A DNA stretch of 16,610 nucleotides from positions 1 to 16,610 of the forward strand of contig DATKMP010000275.1 of NCBI GenBank assembly GCA_035541775.1, given 5' to 3'. Position 1 is the first letter of the stretch. Every line of letters begins with the position of its first letter. A program made the position numbers and the translations under genes. Below the pieces are notes generated by a model, which did not search any database, had not been told where the DNA came from, and saw nothing but the letters and a program-made list of their open reading frames with translations. Source of the DNA: DATKMP01 sp035541775 (lineage in GTDB: Bacteria; Bacteroidota; Ignavibacteria; UBA10030). Positions 15,446 to 16,610 of the stretch are shown here, in pieces.

Positions 15446-16537
15446 TTATTTCATTGAATCGATTGCAGGAAGTGAAGTTTCCCGCACACACGCCTGCCGG
15501 TATGCATCCACAAATGCCTGCGTGCCGTGAAGCAATGTCGATGTCAACGCCTCTCTTCCCAAACGCGTATCGATTTCGTATGCCATACGCAATCCTGCTG
15601 TTGCACCGTAGTTGCCGCTGAACGATCCGGAAAGATTTGCATCCATCAATAATTTCCGTGCGCGCGCAGGAGAACAATCTGGAGAAGATAATTCTTTGAG
15701 TGCGTTGTTCAACGCAGCGACAGCTTTTGCTGTTTCGTTAAACCAGCTTTGAGATAATTGTTTTCCTTGCCGATGAATTTCCAGCGACAAATAATATGCG
15801 ATGCCTTCGTTCTGCACAATGTCTAACAATTCATCCGAAGGCGAATGCGAAACGTACACGCCGGGCAGCGTTTCTTTCAATTTGGAAAAGACGGCGTGAA
15901 AACTTTCATGGGCCAATGTGGCGAGCAATTCTAAAAACTGCGTCTGCACATCGGATGAAGCTTCAATCGTTCGAGCAAGATTGAAAATAATAACCGGCTC
16001 ACCTTCGCCTTCGCCAACGAATTCCGGCTCATCGCCATGCCAGATAACACGCCGCACAACCGCATCCGCTTTTTCATTTCCCATCACAACCATATATACT
16101 TTTATAGTAGAAAATATTTTTACGTCTGCCGGAAAATACGCCTGAAGCGTTGCAATCACGCGCCGGTCGATTTGCCGGCGTTTTGCTTCCGTTACTAATT
16201 TTCGCAACTCAGCGACGTGCTGTTTTGCCGGAAGCAATCCGTACATATCGTTATTGTATTGAGAAAGATCGCGCGCAAGTTCCATTTGCTGGATAACGTC
16301 GTCATTGGGGCGGGCTGTGCGTGCCAAGGTCACGCTAGTTGCTGCGGCAAGCCGGTTGCCGCGCAGTTCTGCGATATGTGTTGTGTTGGTCGTTTTGTGA
16401 TCGAAATAATCCAGCAGTTGTTCAGCTGAACTAAAATCCACCATCAGCGAAACATCGAAATTGTTTTGAGAAAATGATTTCGATGTTGATGTCCAGAGAA
16501 TGATACTAAAGGCAATGAAATAGAAATTAGTTTTCAT
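15446..16537 (-). CDS. Exported DUF5700-type putative zinc-dependent protease
   Basis: A 363-residue protein from the ATG at 16537. A further in-frame ATG at 16606 would add 23 non-conserved-looking residues and bury the signal peptide. Residues 1-23 form a signal peptide (core FYFIAFSIILW, cleavage after SFS before QNN). The mature chain is mostly helical. The zinc motif HESFH (His210, Glu211, His214) lies in ATLAHESFHAVF, and Glu244 in NEGIA is the probable third ligand, the gluzincin pattern seen in DUF5700 putative zinc peptidases. Residues 60-180 resemble the family's substrate region, but I see no inhibitor or substrate clue. It ends 87 bp before the small gene of the nucleotidyltransferase pair and could be cotranscribed with it. 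No clear Shine-Dalgarno is visible. Confidence 0.7.
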   Translation of the reverse strand: MKTNFYFIAFSIILWTSTSKSFSQNNFDVSLMVDFSSAEQLLDYFDHKTTNTTHIAELRGNRLAAATSVTLARTARPNDDVIQQMELARDLSQYNNDMYGLLPAKQHVAELRKLVTEAKRRQIDRRVIATLQAYFPADVKIFSTIKVYMVVMGNEKADAVVRRVIWHGDEPEFVGEGEGEPVIIFNLARTIEASSDVQTQFLELLATLAHESFHAVFSKLKETLPGVYVSHSPSDELLDIVQNEGIAYYLSLEIHRQGKQLSQSWFNETAKAVAALNNALKELSSPDCSPARARKLLMDANLSGSFSGNYGATAGLRMAYEIDTRLGREALTSTLLHGTQAFVDAYRQACVRETSLPAIDSMK

Positions 16538-16610
16538 AGTAATAGGAAAATAGTACAGCGAATCAGTGATGGAATCAAGCTGCCTGCTGCATTTTTTTCC
16601 AGACAAAATA

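Overview
The window looks like a chromosomal stretch from a free-living bacterium of the Bacteroidota/Chlorobiota/Ignavibacteriota group, most likely Ignavibacteria-like. The best pointers are a type IX secretion (T9SS) C-terminal sorting domain of the 'YPNPFNPTT' kind on a large extracellular protein, a Reg_prop/Y_Y_Y sensor, and a DUF4159-DUF4175 gene pair. The placement is inferred from protein families; there is no rRNA or other taxonomic marker here. I found no tRNA, rRNA, CRISPR array, IS element or phage gene.

Layout. (1) 1-1675, + strand: the 3' part of a beta-propeller sensor (Reg_prop repeats, Y_Y_Y domain, one membrane helix) that ends in a four-cysteine zinc-ribbon-like domain instead of a histidine kinase. 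(2) 1744-3547, - strand: a beta-phosphoglucomutase-type HAD phosphatase (pgmB) downstream of an orphan DNA methyltransferase. (3) 3612-8404, - strand: a probable operon of an exported DUF4159 protein, a giant glutamine-rich DUF4175 membrane/coiled-coil protein with a TTG start, and a small polytopic membrane protein, closed by a strong intrinsic terminator. (4) 8509-10005, + strand and divergent from the operon: an exported protein that fuses the MEMO (AmmeMemoRadiSam B) and AMMECR1 (AmmeMemoRadiSam A) domains. (5) 10008-13411, - strand: a roughly 1,110-residue T9SS cargo gene with an intact ribosome binding site, signal peptide, sorting domain and terminator, but interrupted by one in-frame TAG and one -1 frameshift. 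(6) 13651-14568, + strand: branched-chain amino acid aminotransferase (ilvE). (7) 14612-15359, - strand: a toxin-antitoxin-like pair, a 66-residue protein overlapping a DUF6036/AbiEii-type nucleotidyltransferase. (8) 15446-16537, - strand: an exported DUF5700-type putative zinc protease.

How the genes relate. Most neighbours are metabolically unrelated. The clearest functional units are DUF4159-DUF4175 (envelope-associated, function unknown), the MEMO-AMMECR1 fusion (two thirds of the uncharacterised AmmeMemoRadiSam system in one exported chain), and the small protein-nucleotidyltransferase pair. Four products carry N-terminal export signals (DUF4159, MEMO-AMMECR1, the T9SS cargo and DUF5700), so the region is rich in envelope and secreted functions. 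The best candidates for something undescribed are the exported MEMO-AMMECR1 fusion, the kinase-less sensor with its CxxC...CxxC tail, and the doubly interrupted T9SS cargo gene.
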